64,000 nt of DNA from UBA4717 sp045577925 (GTDB lineage: Bacteria; Bacillota; Clostridia; Oscillospirales; CAG-272), in the NCBI GenBank assembly GCA_045577925.1, contig JAZNJH010000031.1, positions 62,001 to 126,000 of the forward strand, written 5' to 3'. The notes beneath the pieces were generated by a model. It did not search any database and had not been told where the DNA came from. It was given only the letters and a program-made list of their open reading frames with translations. Numbering within the stretch: position 1 is the stretch's first letter; each line of letters opens with the position of its first letter. Below are positions 26,975-35,735 of the stretch, in pieces. The position numbers and the translations under genes were made by a program.

Positions 26975-28300
26975 TTAAAAATATTTCTTTTCAATACCAT
27001 CTCTTAGGCTTGAATACATGCTATATGAATACAGATACCATAATACACACAATACAAATTCAAGCATCCATATCTGAGGTATGTTGCCAAGATTAATAAA
27101 AGTGAAAACCTTTGAAACGCAAGCAAGCGTGAATAATAAAAACGACACTGTTGTTCTGCGTTTATATACTCTTATCTGCGCATTATTAAACTCTTGTGTT
27201 TTTCTATTATCAATATGCAGGGATTCGCTCAGAGCATCGTTTAAGGCTATTCTATACGTAAGCTTTATCAGTATAAAATAAGTGATTAAAAGCAGCGCAA
27301 ATTCAACCGCTGTCACAACTAGTGTGATAATGAAAAAATCATACGCCTTAAATGAACGCGTAATTACATCATAAGAGTAGTTTGCCAAAAAGACAAATCT
27401 GAATGCGTAGGAAACAAGAGATGCTATTATAGAGAGCGCGGAGAACGTTATCAATGGTTTAGTGGCATAACCTGATTTTGAAAGGCTTATTGCTCCAGAA
27501 AAGGCAAGCAAAGGCATTATAAATCTTGGTACTATATCCATACTGTCAAATACTATACAAATAAGAAATAGCCCCGAAATTGAAATTACAAAATAAGCAT
27601 TCGATATTGAAAGGGCGCGATGCTTTCCCGTATCTACAATCTTTTCTTCATAAGATATATTTATTTTTTCTATAAAGTTTTTCTCTTTGCAGATTTTATT
27701 TGTAAACGGTATTATTACAGAAAGCCATATTATGCCAATTATAGCGCAAGCAATTACGCAAAATGCGTAAAATAAAGGCTTAAACGACAACAACGTTCTG
27801 TAACCTTCGCTCATGATATTCGAACTATGGGCGGAAAGCTCTGAAAACTCCGGAAAAGTTGACAATAAACAATGTGATGCAAAGAATACATATGTGAGCT
27901 TTTCAGCTTTATATATCCTCTCTTTATTAAAGCGACCCGATGTTTCATAAATACTATGCCCGTCATAAAGTCCTGCAAGCTCGTTTAATCCCGAAAACAG
28001 ATGTTTTATGGCAGGTATGCCACATATGAGTCGCATTGTATTTACAGCAAATGTTATAGTTAATACCATTGTTGAGTCAATATTGCCAATAAGGAAAATA
28101 CAAATAAAGCTTGCAAATGAAACCCAAGCCATTTTGATTATACTGTTGGCAGCATTTTGCATCTGAATAGATAAATGACGTACTTTTCCAATTGCGTTGT
28201 AAAGTAAAATCCATGCAATAAAGTCCGGAAAAATATCTATTACGTTGATATGCGGATTAAATAAAAAAATAAATGATATTATGTATTTTATACAGTTCAT
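26975..28300 (-). CDS. Polytopic membrane protein of unknown function
   Basis: A 441-residue membrane protein with about ten hydrophobic segments (for example IIKMAWVSFASFICIFLIGN and FALLLITYFILIKLTY) and several charged cytosolic loops. No domain was recognised. It sits between a smaller membrane protein and topB with gaps of 12-23 bases, so it is in the apgM-lepB-topB operon. The clustering of two unknown membrane proteins with signal peptidase suggests envelope work, but that is only context. Confidence 0.75.
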   Translation of the reverse strand: MNCIKYIISFIFLFNPHINVIDIFPDFIAWILLYNAIGKVRHLSIQMQNAANSIIKMAWVSFASFICIFLIGNIDSTMVLTITFAVNTMRLICGIPAIKHLFSGLNELAGLYDGHSIYETSGRFNKERIYKAEKLTYVFFASHCLLSTFPEFSELSAHSSNIMSEGYRTLLSFKPLFYAFCVIACAIIGIIWLSVIIPFTNKICKEKNFIEKINISYEEKIVDTGKHRALSISNAYFVISISGLFLICIVFDSMDIVPRFIMPLLAFSGAISLSKSGYATKPLITFSALSIIASLVSYAFRFVFLANYSYDVITRSFKAYDFFIITLVVTAVEFALLLITYFILIKLTYRIALNDALSESLHIDNRKTQEFNNAQIRVYKRRTTVSFLLFTLACVSKVFTFINLGNIPQIWMLEFVLCVLWYLYSYSMYSSLRDGIEKKYF

Positions 28301-28323
28301 ATGTTCTCCGTATATTATCTTGC

Positions 28324-28893
28324 TTATTTATGCTTTGATTTGAGCGGCATATCTTCGTCGCCGGGCATGCATATTCTCATATATGCACTGAATATCAGCC
28401 AAAGCGATCCAATCAACCATACGATACCGAAAAATGCCGACATGATTGAAATTACAGGTGTTATTCTGAATGAGAAGTATGACGATACAGATGCAAACGC
28501 GACGAACAGATAATATATAATAATCAGGATCATCATACTGACTGCTTTAGAGTGCACAATTTTGTTTTCAGCAACAAGCGATATTTCAGAAATACCTTTA
28601 TACATTAATAAGTTATAGGTAAAAACTGCAAGAATCATAACCGCCTGCATCAGATTTAAAATATCTTCATCGGTCACCGCGAGTTTTATTACTGCGTTTA
28701 CCACGTACGATAAAGCGAGAATTATTGAGGCGTAGCTTGAAAGCCTGAAAGCTTTACTGTGGACTGACAATTTTCGTGATGCTATATAAAGTAAAACGGT
28801 ACCAATGATTCCAACGATGCTAACTATGTAATTTGCCCCCGGAGTAAAACCGAAGGCAAAAAAATATGCACAAAACAAGATTCCGAACCCCAT
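28324..28893 (-). CDS. Membrane protein of unknown function (189 aa)
   Basis: A 189-residue protein with five or six hydrophobic segments and a charged tail (MPGDEDMPLKSKHK). No family recognised. GGGGAAGG stands before the ATG. It follows lepB by 22 bases and precedes the larger membrane protein, so the pair may act together. Confidence 0.72.
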   Translation of the reverse strand: MGFGILFCAYFFAFGFTPGANYIVSIVGIIGTVLLYIASRKLSVHSKAFRLSSYASIILALSYVVNAVIKLAVTDEDILNLMQAVMILAVFTYNLLMYKGISEISLVAENKIVHSKAVSMMILIIIYYLFVAFASVSSYFSFRITPVISIMSAFFGIVWLIGSLWLIFSAYMRICMPGDEDMPLKSKHK

Positions 28894-28915
28894 AATAGTA
28901 CCTTCCCCGGATATT

Positions 28916-29503
28916 TTAGTTCACAGGACCAAACTTTGAAAATGGTCTTATTCTAGAAATGACTCTTCCGAATATATATCTTACATCAACGGTTCCTATA
29001 TCACTGCTTCTGCTGTCATTGGAGTGGTTTCTGTTATCCCCCATCAGAAAGACTTCGCCTTTTGGAACAGTTATCGGAAAATCAATATCGTACTCATTCA
29101 TCCTATAATCCTCCTTATAGTTTATATAAGGTTCTATCATAGGATCACCGTTACTGTCTTCAAACAACGATTCCCCGTCAACATAAACTATCCAATTGTC
29201 AAAATCAATATCTACAACCTGACCTTCTGTTGCAATTACCCGCTTAACAATCGGACCGTTTACGTGACTGTTTGGTTGCTGAAAAACCACGATATCGCCT
29301 GCTTTTGGAGTGTATGCAAAATTGCTTACAAAAAGCACTTCTTTATCGATAAGTGTGTTCATCATTGAAGGTCCGTCAACTACGGTGAGTCTGCCAGCAA
29401 ACATGAACGTAATTATAGTAATCGTTGCTGCTATTACAATCATTTCGAAGAAATCATATATAAATTTTGCAAGTCGGATCAGTTTAGAATCGGGTGCTAA
29501 CAT
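28916..29503 (-). CDS. lepB: Signal peptidase I
   Basis: Membrane serine protease removing signal peptides from secreted proteins. A cytosolic N-terminus and one membrane helix at residues 20-37 are followed by the catalytic Ser46 in DGPSMMNTL and general-base Lys87 in GPIVKRVIA; the box E motif is LMGDNRNHSNDSRSSDIG. Length (195 aa) and single N-terminal anchor are typical of Firmicute SipS-type enzymes. AAGGAAGG precedes the ATG. The second gene of the apgM operon. Confidence 0.95.
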   Translation of the reverse strand: MLAPDSKLIRLAKFIYDFFEMIVIAATITIITFMFAGRLTVVDGPSMMNTLIDKEVLFVSNFAYTPKAGDIVVFQQPNSHVNGPIVKRVIATEGQVVDIDFDNWIVYVDGESLFEDSNGDPMIEPYINYKEDYRMNEYDIDFPITVPKGEVFLMGDNRNHSNDSRSSDIGTVDVRYIFGRVISRIRPFSKFGPVN

Positions 29504-29524
29504 GTAAGTTGCCTTCCTTGGTGT

Positions 29525-30736
29525 TTATTTTCTTATAAATGTATCAAGAAGCTTGTATCCGTCAGCAATGTAAAGCCCTGCGAGTGAACAGTTCTTTTCA
29601 CTGTACGTATCGATACCGTTTATTTTTTTGTCCGAAGAATAAATAAAGAACGGTACAGGTTCCATTGTGTGTGTTCTTCTTGATATGGGGGTAGGATGAT
29701 CGGGAAGAACGAGTATCGAAAACTCTTCTCCTGAAGACTCAAGATAATTATATATAGGCTCGAGTATAAGCTTGTCTATCTTTTCAACCGAAAGAATCTT
29801 ATTCTCAAGCTCTGCTCTGTGTCCGCATTCATCGGGTGCCTCAACGTGGAGATACACGAGGTCTCGTCCGCGTTTGAAAGCATCTATTGCAGCATTTGCT
29901 TTACCGGTGTAGTTTGTATGTACGTTACCCGTTGCGCCTTCAACGTCGATCGACTCCATACCGGCACAAAGTCCTATGCCCTTAATGAGGTCAACGGCCG
30001 AAATGACGGAAGCATCAAGCCCCCATTTTTCTTTGAATATCGGGAGAGAGGGGCGCCTGCCGGGACTCCAGAACCACGCAGAGTTAGCGGGCTTGAGCCC
30101 GCGCTCACGACGAGCCACGTTGACGGGATGGTTTTCAAGAATGTCATAGCTTTCACGCATCATCTTATAGAACATTTCGCCATCCTTGTCTTTAGGCATA
30201 TACTGTCCGATCTTTTGTGTAAGTATGTCGTGAGGACGAGTGAAATCATATTTTTCAATACCATTTTTAAGTATCATACAGTGACGATAGCTTACACCAG
30301 TGTAGAAATGAAGCCCTTCTCTGCCAAAATGATCTTCAAGAGCCTTTATAAGCTCGTCAGCTTCGGCAGTGGTGATTTCGTCTGCACTATGGTCTATAAT
30401 AGTACGGTCGTCGTAATCACAGTCTTCTTCCGAGAGTGTAACAACGTTGCATCTGTATGCAGTATCGTCGTCATCCATATGTAATCCCATACTTAAAGCC
30501 TCAAGAGGGGATCTTCCTTTTGAGTAAATTTTAGGGTCATACGACATTATGGCGATATTCGCGGTATCGCTTTCAGGAACCATTCCATCGGGCACGTTTG
30601 AAACGCTTCCACAAACCGAAATCTTCGCAAGCTTGTCCATAAAAGGCTTATTTGCTTTTTCCATAGGTGTCATGCCGCCGAGCTCTTCAATCGGATAATC
30701 GGCCATTCCATCGCATACGAGTATCAGATATTTCAT
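29525..30736 (-). CDS. apgM: Archaeal-type cofactor-independent phosphoglycerate mutase
   Basis: A 403-residue enzyme of the alkaline-phosphatase superfamily interconverting 3- and 2-phosphoglycerate. KYLILVCDGMADYPIEELGG holds the first metal Asp, VPESDTANIAIMSYDP contains the nucleophile Ser (after PESDTAN), and the C-terminal VLPDHPTPISRRTHT supplies further metal ligands. This form, distinct from GpmI and GpmA, is common in archaea and in Clostridia. It supplies the step between Pgk and enolase; pgk-tpiA lie about 6 kb away. GAGGTG precedes the ATG. Confidence 0.94.
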   Translation of the reverse strand: MKYLILVCDGMADYPIEELGGMTPMEKANKPFMDKLAKISVCGSVSNVPDGMVPESDTANIAIMSYDPKIYSKGRSPLEALSMGLHMDDDDTAYRCNVVTLSEEDCDYDDRTIIDHSADEITTAEADELIKALEDHFGREGLHFYTGVSYRHCMILKNGIEKYDFTRPHDILTQKIGQYMPKDKDGEMFYKMMRESYDILENHPVNVARRERGLKPANSAWFWSPGRRPSLPIFKEKWGLDASVISAVDLIKGIGLCAGMESIDVEGATGNVHTNYTGKANAAIDAFKRGRDLVYLHVEAPDECGHRAELENKILSVEKIDKLILEPIYNYLESSGEEFSILVLPDHPTPISRRTHTMEPVPFFIYSSDKKINGIDTYSEKNCSLAGLYIADGYKLLDTFIRK

Positions 30737-30786
30737 AATAATTTCACCTCAAGGTAAATTAGTGTAAAGTTATATTTATATACAAT

Positions 30787-30815
30787 ATTATAAGACTATA
30801 TTCATACAAAAACAA
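30787..30815 (-). promoter_or_regulatory. Sigma-A promoter for the apgM-lepB-topB operon
   Basis: On the minus strand TTGTTT, a 17-base spacer and TATAAT about 50 bases before the apgM ATG. Confidence 0.65.
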
Positions 30816-30893
30816 TGATACTTCCACATAATTTACACTTTATTTTCATTTTAAAACCGTGAAATAATTTGTATTATTTGTTTGCAAATTCTA

Positions 30894-30922
30894 TTGACTT
30901 GAATGTTATTATTTGGTATACT
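30894..30922 (+). promoter_or_regulatory. Sigma-A promoter for prfB and transketolase
   Basis: TTGACT, a 17-base spacer and TATACT about 60 bases before the prfB start. Confidence 0.75.
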
Positions 30923-30983
30923 ATAGTATGTGTAATTATGTAACTATTTTGTAATTTGACGCTTTGGCGTCGGGAGGAAATAA

Positions 30984-32105
30984 TTGATTATTCAACTTGA
31001 GGAAGCAAAATATAAGCTTCAGGGAATGCGAGCTGATATAACAGAGCTTGGAAGTGCTTTGCAGATTGACAAGCTTCGCGAAAAAGCGGATGACCTTGAA
31101 AAGGAAACTTTCGACCCTGACTTCTGGAACGATCAGGAAAATTCAAGTACTGTTCTTCGAAAAGTCAAGCAGCTCAAGGATAAAATTAAAAAGTATGATG
31201 ACCTCGCAACAAGACTTGAGGACGCGATCGTTCTTGCCGAGCTTGGAATTGATGAAGGTGATGAGTCACTTATCCCTGAGGTCGAAGCAGAGGTTATAAA
31301 GATTGCAGAAGAGGAAGAACGTCAGCGTATTGAGATTCTTCTTTCGGGCGAATACGACCAGAGTAATGCAATCGTTTCGTTTCACCCGGGTGCGGGAGGC
31401 ACGGAGGCTCAGGACTGGGCTCTTATGCTCTACCGTATGTACACGCGTTGGGGTGAAAAGCACGGATACAACGTTAAGCTTATAGATTGGCTTGACGGTG
31501 AAGAAGCCGGACTTAAGAGTGCTACTATAATGGTAGAGGGTGAGAATGCATACGGCTATCTTAAGAGCGAGAACGGCGTTCACAGGCTCGTTCGTGTTTC
31601 GCCTTTTGACTCGTCGGGAAGACGTCACACCTCTTTTGCTTCTGTTGAAGTTATGCCCGAATTTACCGACGATGGTAAGATAGAGATCCGCGATGAGGAT
31701 ATTGAAGTAACTGCTCACCGCTCGAGTGGCGCAGGAGGACAGCACGTAAACAAGACTGACTCTGCTATCCGTATCCTTCATAAGCCCACGGGTATCGTTG
31801 TAGGTTGTCAGACCGAGCGCAGTCAGCTTCAAAATAAGGAAACAGCAATGAAGATGCTCAAGAGCAAGCTTATGGAAATAAAAGAGCGCGAAAAGCTCGA
31901 GAGAATAGAAGATATTCAGGGCAACAAAACGAATATTGAATGGGGAGCACAGATACGCTCGTACGTGTTTATGCCCTACACGCTTGCAAAAGACACGCGT
32001 ACAGGCTATGAAGACGGCAATATCAATGCAGTTATGGACGGTGAGATAGACGGATTTATAAACGCTTATCTCAAGGCAAACGCAAACAGTAACGACCAAA
32101 TCTAA
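30984..32105 (+). CDS. prfB: Peptide chain release factor 2
   Basis: Terminates translation at UGA and UAA. The stop-reading SPF tripeptide is in RVSPFDSSGRRHTSF and the peptidyl-hydrolysis GGQ is in SSGAGGQHVNKTDSA. Length (373 aa) is full. The start is TTG with GGGAGGAAATAA before it; no ATG is available until M15. The frame runs uninterrupted through the region where most bacterial prfB genes carry the CTT-TGA-C programmed frameshift (here GGAAGTGCTTTGCAG), so autoregulation by frameshifting is absent. The transketolase genes follow after 42 bases. Confidence 0.96.
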   Translation: MIIQLEEAKYKLQGMRADITELGSALQIDKLREKADDLEKETFDPDFWNDQENSSTVLRKVKQLKDKIKKYDDLATRLEDAIVLAELGIDEGDESLIPEVEAEVIKIAEEEERQRIEILLSGEYDQSNAIVSFHPGAGGTEAQDWALMLYRMYTRWGEKHGYNVKLIDWLDGEEAGLKSATIMVEGENAYGYLKSENGVHRLVRVSPFDSSGRRHTSFASVEVMPEFTDDGKIEIRDEDIEVTAHRSSGAGGQHVNKTDSAIRILHKPTGIVVGCQTERSQLQNKETAMKMLKSKLMEIKEREKLERIEDIQGNKTNIEWGAQIRSYVFMPYTLAKDTRTGYEDGNINAVMDGEIDGFINAYLKANANSNDQI

Positions 32106-32147
32106 TTTTATAAATCAAATGTCTGCAAAGACAGAAAGGACATAAAA

Positions 32148-32966
32148 ATGCAACAGACGAATGAATTCCTCGCAAAGCAAGCGAAAAAAATCAGAATCGG
32201 TATTATCGAAGGCGTATACAGAGCGGCTTCGGGACATCCGGGCGGTTCTCTTTCGATCGCTGACGTGATGGCGTATCTTTATTTTGAAGAAATGAATATT
32301 GATCCCAAAAATCCCAAGTATCCTGCACGCGACCGTTTTGTTCTTTCAAAGGGACACGCGGCTCCGGCGCTTTATTCTACTCTTGCAAACCGCGGATACT
32401 TCCCCGTTGAACATCTTAAGACACTTCGTCAGATAGACAGCAATCTCCAGGGTCACCCGGATATGAAGGGTACTGCCGGCGTTGATATGACAACAGGCTC
32501 GCTCGGGCTTGGTATCTCTGCTGCTTGCGGTATGGCTCTTTCGGGCAAGATATCAAACGATTCTTACAGAGTATATGCTGTTCTCGGTGACGGTGAATGT
32601 GAAGAAGGTCAGGTCTGGGAAGCAGCTATGTTCGCTGCTCACTATAAGCTTGATAACCTTTGTGCTTTCGTTGACTATAACGGGCTTCAGATAGACGGAC
32701 CCGTTGCTGACGTTATCGGTCCTGCTCCTTTCAAGGAAAAGTTTGAAGCGTTCGGCTGGAACGTAATTGAGATCGACGGCCACGACTTTGATGCTATTAG
32801 AAATGCTGCAGCGAAGGCTCGCGAATGTAAGGGCAAGCCTACAGCTGTTATTATGAAGACTGTTAAGGGACGCGGAGTTTCATTTATGGAAAACCAGGTA
32901 AGCTGGCACGGAAGCGCTCCCAAGGAAGACCAGTACAAGCTTGCACTCGAAGAACTCGGTGCCTGA
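32148..32966 (+). CDS. Transketolase, N-terminal (thiamine-binding) subunit
   Basis: First half of a split transketolase, moving two-carbon units in the pentose phosphate pathway. The thiamine diphosphate motif GDGECEEGQVWEAA begins near residue 147 and ends FVDYNGLQIDG. The early SGHPGGSLSIADVMAYLYF is the substrate/cofactor loop. Length of 272 residues matches the N-terminal chain of split enzymes. It is immediately followed by the C-terminal chain, and both are strongly biased in codon use, as for abundant proteins. AGAAAGGACAT precedes the ATG. Confidence 0.94.
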   Translation: MQQTNEFLAKQAKKIRIGIIEGVYRAASGHPGGSLSIADVMAYLYFEEMNIDPKNPKYPARDRFVLSKGHAAPALYSTLANRGYFPVEHLKTLRQIDSNLQGHPDMKGTAGVDMTTGSLGLGISAACGMALSGKISNDSYRVYAVLGDGECEEGQVWEAAMFAAHYKLDNLCAFVDYNGLQIDGPVADVIGPAPFKEKFEAFGWNVIEIDGHDFDAIRNAAAKARECKGKPTAVIMKTVKGRGVSFMENQVSWHGSAPKEDQYKLALEELGA

Positions 32967-32994
32967 TTACTTAATGTGAGAAAGGAATACGAAA

Positions 32995-33936
32995 ATGTCT
33001 GAGAAAATTGCTACAAGAGAAGCCTACGGCTCAGCACTTGTTGAGTTTGGTGCAAAATATGATAACCTCGTTGTCTTTGATGCAGACCTTGCCGAAGCAA
33101 CGAAAACAATAAAATTCAAAAAAGCGTACCCCGACAGATTCTTTGACTGCGGTATTGCCGAGGGCAACATGATTTCCGTTGCAGCAGGTGTTGCAACCAC
33201 AGGAAAGATACCCTTTGTAAGCTCATTTGCTATGTTCAGCGCAGGACGTGCTTTTGAACAGGTAAGAAACTCTATCGGATACCCTCATCTTAATGTAAAG
33301 ATCGGCGCAACACATGCAGGAATTTCTGTTGGTGAAGACGGCGCTACTCACCAATGCCTTGAAGACATAGCTCTTATGCGTACTATCCCCGGCATGACGA
33401 TTATCAATCCTGCTGACGCTGTTGAAGCACGCGCTGCTGTTGAAGCTGCTATCAACTTTGAAGGCCCTGTATACTTAAGATTCGGACGCCTTGCTCTTGA
33501 CCAGATATTTGACGAAAGCTATAAGTTTGAGATCGGCAAGGGTGTAAAACTTGTTAATGGTACAGACGTAACTATCGTCGCTACAGGTCTTATGGTTCAC
33601 GAGGCTTTGAAGGCTGCTGAACTTCTTAAGAGCGAAGGTATAAGTGCTCGCGTTATTAACATAGCTACAATCAAGCCTCTTGACAAGGAAATAATACTTA
33701 CAGCTGCACGTGAAACAGGTGCTATTGTAACTGCTGAAGAACACAACGTTATCGGTGGTCTCGGAAGCGCTGTTTGCGAGTGTCTCAGCGAGTCTTGCCC
33801 GACTCCTGTTATCAGAGTTGGTACACAAGACGTGTTCGGACGTTCCGGTAAAGTTCCGCCGCTTCTTGAAATGTACGGTCTTACTGCTGCAAACCTTGTG
33901 GCAAAGGCAAAAGAAGCAATTGCTCTTAAAAAATAA
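32995..33936 (+). CDS. Transketolase, C-terminal (pyrimidine-binding) subunit
   Basis: Second half of the split transketolase. GIAEGNMISVAAGVA carries the conserved Glu that activates the thiamine aminopyrimidine. A C-terminal transketolase domain follows with EEHNVIGGLGSAVCE. The 313 residues complement the partner encoded 28 bases upstream, and the two should form a heterotetramer. A terminator follows the stop by a few bases. AGAAAGGAA precedes the ATG. Confidence 0.94.
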   Translation: MSEKIATREAYGSALVEFGAKYDNLVVFDADLAEATKTIKFKKAYPDRFFDCGIAEGNMISVAAGVATTGKIPFVSSFAMFSAGRAFEQVRNSIGYPHLNVKIGATHAGISVGEDGATHQCLEDIALMRTIPGMTIINPADAVEARAAVEAAINFEGPVYLRFGRLALDQIFDESYKFEIGKGVKLVNGTDVTIVATGLMVHEALKAAELLKSEGISARVINIATIKPLDKEIILTAARETGAIVTAEEHNVIGGLGSAVCECLSESCPTPVIRVGTQDVFGRSGKVPPLLEMYGLTAANLVAKAKEAIALKK

Positions 33937-33942
33937 AATAAT

Positions 33943-33979
33943 GTGCCCGACAAGAAATTGTTGGGCACTTAGTTTTTTT
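33943..33979 (+). terminator. Terminator of the prfB-transketolase operon
   Basis: GTGCCCGACAA and TTGTTGGGCAC form an 11-bp stem with one G-U pair and a 4-base loop, followed by TTAGTTTTTTT. Confidence 0.88.
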
Positions 33980-34008
33980 CCGAAGAAAGGCATTAATAAA
34001 AGAATTTA

Positions 34009-34734
34009 ATGGAAAATATAAAATATAAATCTGAACTGAAAAAAATATATCCATACCGAATTGAAATGCATGCCCATACCTCACCTGTAAGCGTTTGCAG
34101 CGAGATACCTCCCGAGGAGATGATGCGAACCTATTCAGAGATTGGCTATCATGCTATTGTTATTACCAATCATTTTACAGAATGTATGTTTAGTGGTATG
34201 ACAAAAAAAGAAGCAATCGATTATTATGTAAAAGACTATAAAGATTGTGCTTCATTAAGCGAGAAATACAACGTTAAGGTTCTACTTGGCGTTGAAATTC
34301 GCTTTGAGCGTGAGTCAATGAACGACTATCTGATATATGGTGCTGACAGAAAGATACTCGAAGATGCATATGACTACTTGTCGGGTGATATAAAAACATA
34401 CAGAAAGGAAATTAAGCTTGACAAATCTCTCTTTGTTCAGGCTCACCCTTTCAGAGCGACTCCTGCTGCCCCTTCCCTGCTTGACGGTGTTGAAGCTTTT
34501 AATATGCATCATCATCATAATTCCCGCATAGCTTTGGCACTGAGGTTTGCAAAGGAAAATAGTTTCTCAATAATAACCGCAGGATCCGATTTTCATCACC
34601 CAAATGCGGCAAATGAAGGGAATGCTGCAGTAAGGACGAAGAAAATCCCAAAAGATTCATTTGAGCTTGCACAAATTTTGAAAAGCGGAGATTATATTAT
34701 AGATCTTGGACCTGATACAATATTATTGCCATAG
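34009..34734 (+). CDS. PHP domain metal-dependent phosphoesterase
   Basis: A 241-residue PHP-fold protein. Metal-binding motif I is EMHAHTSPVS, with further ligands in VITNHFTE, GVEIRFE, AHPFR, NMHHHH and GSDFHHP. The layout is that of small stand-alone PHP phosphatases, related to histidinol-phosphate phosphatase and nucleoside-cyclic-phosphodiesterases. Substrate unknown. It stands alone after the transketolase terminator, with an AGAAAGG rather far from the ATG. The stop codon is TAG. Confidence 0.85.
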   Translation: MENIKYKSELKKIYPYRIEMHAHTSPVSVCSEIPPEEMMRTYSEIGYHAIVITNHFTECMFSGMTKKEAIDYYVKDYKDCASLSEKYNVKVLLGVEIRFERESMNDYLIYGADRKILEDAYDYLSGDIKTYRKEIKLDKSLFVQAHPFRATPAAPSLLDGVEAFNMHHHHNSRIALALRFAKENSFSIITAGSDFHHPNAANEGNAAVRTKKIPKDSFELAQILKSGDYIIDLGPDTILLP

Positions 34735-34740
34735 AAAAAA

Positions 34741-34779
34741 GCCAGCATTGAATGCTGGCTATTGAATGCTGGCTTTTTC
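34741..34779 (+). terminator. Terminator with duplicated 3' arm
   Basis: GCCAGCA is followed by two tandem copies of ATTGAATGCTGGCT and then TTTTT. The left arm can pair with either copy; only the second has the U-tract directly behind it. Confidence 0.78.
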
Positions 34780-35680
34780 ATGCTCTCTTTTCGTCGGGAA
34801 TCTGTGCAAGTATAATTGCACAGAATACGATTACGCAGCCGAAAATCTCGCGAGAAGATAGTGTACTTGGTGTACCCGTTATTTTGCTATAAGCAAATTC
34901 CCCAAGTAGTGCAAAAACCGATTCGAGGCTCAATATAAGAGATGCAAGCGTGGGGTTTACCCCCTTTTGCCCGACTATCTGAAGCGTATAAGCAACGCCG
35001 CAGGACATTACACCTGCATACAATATCGGTATTCTTGCATCTATTATTGCGGAAAACTCGGGCTTGTCAAGCAAAAGCATTGGTATTACTGATAAAAGTC
35101 CGCAAACGAAAAACTGAATACATGACATTGCAACGCCGTCGACTTTTGGTGAAAAATAGTCGATAACAAGTATATGTACCGAGAATACTGCTGCCGCAAG
35201 TATCAGAAAAACGTCTCCCGGAGCAAATACAAGAGCTTCGCCGTCAAAACAAAGGAAATACAGACCAACAAGCGAAGCAAGTGCTGCGAAAATAAGCTTT
35301 AAACCGGGTCTTTTGCCTGTAAAACAAGCGAAAAACGGAACGATTACAATGTATAATGCGGTCATAAAGCCTGCTTTTCCGGGGCTCGTATCAACAAGCG
35401 CGTACTGTTGGAGCGTTGAAGCTATAAAAAGAACCGTCCCACACGAAATTCCGCCGATTATAAGTGTTTTCTTGTTTTCGTATTTGTATTTGCCGCTACG
35501 TTTGCCAAAAAGTCTCAGAACGAATACAAGCGGTAAAAGTGCTATTCCGCCAATAAGTGATCGGATTCCGTTGAAAGTGAACGGTTTCAGATACTCCATA
35601 CCTACGCTTTGAGCGATAAAGGCAAGACCCCATATTATTGCGGTCATCATCAAGAAAAAACTATTTCTGATATTATTCAT
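34778..35680 (-). CDS. EamA/DMT-family permease
   Basis: A 300-residue membrane protein with ten hydrophobic segments arranged as two EamA repeats. Family signatures are AIIWGLAFIAQSVGMEYLKP in the first half and SCGVAYTLQIVGQKGVNPT with SLILSLESVFALLGE in the second. DMT permeases export or import amino acids, nucleobases or other small metabolites; specificity cannot be read here. It follows the tpiA terminator and may be weakly cotranscribed by read-through. Confidence 0.9.
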   Translation of the reverse strand: MNNIRNSFFLMMTAIIWGLAFIAQSVGMEYLKPFTFNGIRSLIGGIALLPLVFVLRLFGKRSGKYKYENKKTLIIGGISCGTVLFIASTLQQYALVDTSPGKAGFMTALYIVIVPFFACFTGKRPGLKLIFAALASLVGLYFLCFDGEALVFAPGDVFLILAAAVFSVHILVIDYFSPKVDGVAMSCIQFFVCGLLSVIPMLLLDKPEFSAIIDARIPILYAGVMSCGVAYTLQIVGQKGVNPTLASLILSLESVFALLGEFAYSKITGTPSTLSSREIFGCVIVFCAIILAQIPDEKRA

Positions 35681-35691
35681 TGTTACACCTA

Positions 35692-35726
35692 AAAATTATC
35701 GGGCGGCACAAACCGCCCGATTTTTG
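35692..35726. terminator. Terminator after tpiA
   Basis: ATCGGGCGG and CCGCCCGAT form a 9-bp GC-rich stem with A/T-rich flanks giving AATTTTTA on the minus strand and TTTTTGTTTTT on the plus strand. It should end the pgk-tpiA transcript before the permease gene. Confidence 0.85.
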
Positions 35727-35735
35727 TTTTTGAGA

